DNA from: Clostridiales bacterium
GTDB taxonomy: Bacteria; Bacillota; Clostridia; Oscillospirales; JAAYOS01
Assembly (NCBI GenBank): GCA_012521525.1
Contig: JAAYMG010000133.1
Span: forward strand, 1-6,990
Length of the DNA stretch: 6,990 nucleotides
Direction of reading: 5' to 3'
In this document: positions 5,343-6,990 of the stretch, piece after piece
Position numbering within the stretch: the stretch's first letter is position 1
Layout of the letters: the number at the start of each line of letters is the position of its first letter
Translations under genes and position numbers: made by a program
The notes under the pieces: generated by a model
Seen by the model: the letters and a program-made list of their open reading frames with translations, nothing else
The model's database searches: none
Told to the model about the DNA's origin: nothing

Positions 5343-5741
5343 TCAATCATCAAACCTGCGCTCACCCGGGCGGTATGACAGCATCTTTTCCTGGATTTCC
5401 TTCCGGAGCTTCCTGTGTCGGATGACCCCTCTGAGCATGATCACGCCGATCACCGTGCCGTATATAACGCCCGCCCCAAAAATAGCAAGCGGTCCGAAAG
5501 ACAGGGGATTGCCGACCGAGGTCTGATTTATATAGTATACGACAAGCGCCGAACCTCCGAAGATCGCGGACAGGAATGAACTGGCTATACGAACGGCTTT
5601 GAACTTTCCGATTACTATCATCAGCGTAAAGACAAACTGCAAAACGGCAAGCAGGGATCCTTCGAATTCATAAGGACCCGGATTTTCCATTATCGGTCCG
5701 CCTATCGAATACAGGAATGTCATAAAATGAAACCATTTCAT
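5343..5741 (-). CDS. Small membrane protein of unknown function, upstream partner of mntP
   Basis: I do not recognise this 132-residue protein. It has three clear hydrophobic helices at about 29-45, 50-71 and 83-103, perhaps with a weak fourth near the N-terminus (FHFMTFLYSI). It ends in a basic, polar cytoplasmic tail starting RHRKLRKEIQEK and finishing GERRFDD. There are no Cys or His clusters that would mark a metal site, nor any enzyme motif. The ATG at 5739-5741 is preceded by GAGGG at 8 nt. A promoter sits about 55 bp upstream. Its stop codon TGA touches the AGGAGG of mntP, so the two are one operon and a link to manganese or membrane homeostasis is possible but unproven. Confidence 0.8.
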   Translation of the reverse strand: MKWFHFMTFLYSIGGPIMENPGPYEFEGSLLAVLQFVFTLMIVIGKFKAVRIASSFLSAIFGGSALVVYYINQTSVGNPLSFGPLAIFGAGVIYGTVIGVIMLRGVIRHRKLRKEIQEKMLSYRPGERRFDD

Positions 5742-5796
5742 ATCAATGCCCTCGCTTGTCGGCAGTTATAGCAGATCAAACATCTTCGCCTTTCAT

Positions 5797-5825
5797 ATTC
5801 TAGCATATCGGAAATGCGCTTTCAA
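5797..5825 (-). promoter_or_regulatory. Promoter of the membrane protein-mntP operon
   Basis: On the minus strand TTGAAA (5820-5825) and TAGAAT (5797-5802) are 17 bp apart, with TG one base before the -10 box (extended -10). Transcription would start near 5790 and leave a leader of only about 50 nt, too short for a yybP-ykoY riboswitch. Confidence 0.8.
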
Positions 5826-5826
5826 C

Positions 5827-5867
5827 AAAAAAGGCAGCGGAGTGATCCCCTTTTCGATATCCTTTTT
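5827..5867 (-). terminator. Probable terminator just before the mntP operon promoter
   Basis: On the minus strand AAAAGG (5849-5854) pairs with CCTTTT (5829-5834) around a loop that can itself form a short GGA/TCC helix, and TTTTTT closes it. A second AAAAAGG (5861-5867) can compete for the same CCTTTTT arm. It would stop transcription arriving from the CNNM gene before the new promoter. The stem is AT-rich, so its strength is uncertain. Confidence 0.5.
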
Positions 5868-5894
5868 AGTACATATGGACAGGTATTCTGTACT
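5868..5894. repeat. Inverted repeat AGTACA/TGTACT
   Basis: AGTACA (5868-5873) and TGTACT (5889-5894) are perfect 6-bp arms around 15 nt, with a further TAT/ATA match inside. It adjoins the probable terminator at 5827-5867, and no T-run follows on either strand. The role is unclear. Confidence 0.35.
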
Positions 5895-5925
5895 ACCGGG
5901 ATGCGATCAGGCTAGTTTACACCAG

Positions 5926-5958
5926 AAATGGCATACAGATTTTATCTGTATGCCATTT
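5926..5958 (-). terminator. Long perfect hairpin downstream of the CNNM gene, probable terminator
   Basis: The arms AAATGGCATACAGA (5926-5939) and TCTGTATGCCATTT (5945-5958) are perfect 14-bp complements with a 5-nt loop, 68 nt after the CNNM stop codon. On the minus strand only TTT follows before CTGG; on the plus strand the flank is TTTAATTTATT. It is a strong hairpin with a weak T-tract, so it could be a terminator, a 3'-end stabiliser, or a remnant of a mobile repeat. Confidence 0.6.
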
Positions 5959-6026
5959 AATTTATTCCGGAAATCATTGACTGAGATTATAACTTTTTTA
6001 GCCGGATCATGCTGTCGGGCGGTCTG

Positions 6027-6990
6027 TCATTCCTTCCCCGTTTCGGTCTCTTTGGTTATTTCGACCCATTCCACACGCCTGCCGCGTATTTCTGTAACCC
6101 GAAGTTCGAGTCCGTTTATCCTCAGCACGGGGATCTCCTCGTCCTCCTCGGGCAGCTCGCCCAGCAATCCCAGCGCGAGCCCGCCGACTGTCTCATAGTC
6201 GTCATCAAGGTTTCCGAACGGGATCTGTGTAAGGTCTCCTATCGGCGTAATGCCCCGGACCCTCCACTTGTTCTCCCCGAGAGGTATGACATCGAGCGAG
6301 TCCTTTTCCGGATCGTCACCGATATCACCCACTATCTGCGAGAGGATATCACTCATCGTGATGATGCCGCTTACGCCGCCGTAGTCGTCAACGACGATGG
6401 CAAAATGGTTTTTGGTGCGCTGCATGTTCCTGAACAGCAGGTCGATTTTTACCGTCTCAGGAACGAAGTAGGCCGGCTTTATAAGGGTGCACAGTTCTTC
6501 GACATCCGTGATCCCCTTGCGTACGGCGGTGTAAAAGTCTTTCAGGTGCATTATCCCGATCACGTCGTCTATATCGTTGTCGCAGACAGGAAGCCTCGTG
6601 TGGTTGGAATTCTGGAAAGACCTCTCCCATTCTTCGAGAGTGTCCGACTTCCAAAGGACATGCATATCCGTACGGTGCGTCATTATGTCCGCAGCAATTG
6701 TGTCGTCAAAGGCAAATATGTTCTCGATCATCGCCTTCTCCTGCTGGTCGATCGCGCCGCTTTCCGTTCCCGCTCCGACCATCATCAGGATCTCCTCTTC
6801 GGTCACCTTCTCCGTATTATCGTTGGGGTCGATGCCGAACAGCCTTAGAATAAGGTTGGTCGTGGAGGTTAACAGGGAGACGACAGGCCTTGCAACTATC
6901 GATATGAAATATATCAAACCCGAAAGCGCCCTGGCGAGAGTCTCGGCTTTTTTCATCGCAATGCGCTTTGGTACGAGCTCTCCCAATACG
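6027..6990 (-). CDS. CNNM/CorC family membrane protein (HlyC/CorC type), C-terminal part
   Basis: About 320 residues are visible; the start and most of the membrane domain lie beyond the right edge. The visible part begins VLGELVPKRIA, the conserved end of the CNNM (DUF21) membrane domain, followed by a hydrophobic segment (ALSGLIYFISIVARPVVSLL) and a TEEEI linker. Two CBS domains follow, the first from IMTHRTDM to IGIMHLKDFY and the second from IKPAYFVP to SGIITMSDIL with DDYGGVSG. The CorC_HlyC domain comes last (from IPLGENKWRVRG to RRVEWVEI). The family is linked to Mg2+/Co2+ transport and resistance, and CBS pairs typically bind adenine nucleotides. The old name hemolysin is misleading. 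A TTG at 6984-6986 is an internal Leu codon, not the start. Its neighbour is the MntP operon, another cation system. Confidence 0.93.
   Translation of the reverse strand, partial: VLGELVPKRIAMKKAETLARALSGLIYFISIVARPVVSLLTSTTNLILRLFGIDPNDNTEKVTEEEILMMVGAGTESGAIDQQEKAMIENIFAFDDTIAADIMTHRTDMHVLWKSDTLEEWERSFQNSNHTRLPVCDNDIDDVIGIMHLKDFYTAVRKGITDVEELCTLIKPAYFVPETVKIDLLFRNMQRTKNHFAIVVDDYGGVSGIITMSDILSQIVGDIGDDPEKDSLDVIPLGENKWRVRGITPIGDLTQIPFGNLDDDYETVGGLALGLLGELPEEDEEIPVLRINGLELRVTEIRGRRVEWVEITKETETGKE

Noticed and set aside
4762..5526. 254-residue plus-strand open frame opposite mntP
   Set aside because: It is antisense to two well-supported genes and has a Cys/Arg/Tyr-rich composition with no recognisable domain. 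I see no ribosome binding site or promoter in front of it.
5742..5830. yybP-ykoY manganese riboswitch upstream of the mntP operon
   Set aside because: The promoter leaves only about 50 nt of leader, and the conserved riboswitch core is not visible. An AAAAGGGG word upstream belongs to the terminator-like repeat.
5746..6198. 150-residue plus-strand open frame across the 5742-6026 gap
   Set aside because: It runs through the promoter and inverted repeats and into the CNNM gene, has low-complexity Ser-rich ends, and shows no domain.
6009..6848. 279-residue plus-strand open frame opposite the CNNM gene
   Set aside because: The opposite strand encodes CBS and CorC_HlyC domains with clear motifs. 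This frame is a by-product of that codon usage.

Overview
The window looks like chromosomal DNA of a Gram-positive Bacillota, most likely class Clostridia. Three things point there: strong AGGAGG-type ribosome binding sites, an infC-rpmI-rplT operon behind a transcription-attenuation leader of the kind known from Bacillota, and a BcrA-type ABC exporter with a secreted protein of unknown function. No rRNA, tRNA, insertion sequence, phage gene or CRISPR array is visible. All ten genes lie on the minus strand, so transcription runs from high to low coordinates. The long plus-strand open frames are antisense shadows.

In transcription order: (1) 6990-6027, the C-terminal part of a CNNM/CorC-type membrane protein, cut by the window edge. 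(2) 6026-5742, a gene-free stretch with several inverted repeats that probably end transcription, followed by a clear promoter. (3) 5741-4756, a two-gene operon of an unrecognised small membrane protein and the manganese exporter MntP. (4) 4755-3205, the translation operon infC-rpmI-rplT (IF3, L35, L20). It has a near-consensus promoter, a leader of about 134 nt that can fold into either a terminator or an antiterminator, an AUU start codon on infC, and a Rho-independent terminator after rplT. (5) 3152-2538, a GNAT acetyltransferase with its own extended -10 promoter. (6) 2413-1, a secreted or membrane-anchored protein of unknown function, then an ABC exporter ATPase and the start of its permease.

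The best-supported regulation is in the infC operon. Excess L20 (made by the last gene) would be expected to favour the leader terminator, while the AUU start would let IF3 limit its own translation. The window may also carry a cation-homeostasis theme, with a CNNM protein next to an MntP operon. A partial Fur-like box precedes the secreted-protein gene, and an 8-bp perfect inverted repeat sits in front of the ABC ATPase gene. I see no clearly new biological system. The least explained items are the secreted protein next to the ABC exporter and the small membrane protein coupled to mntP.
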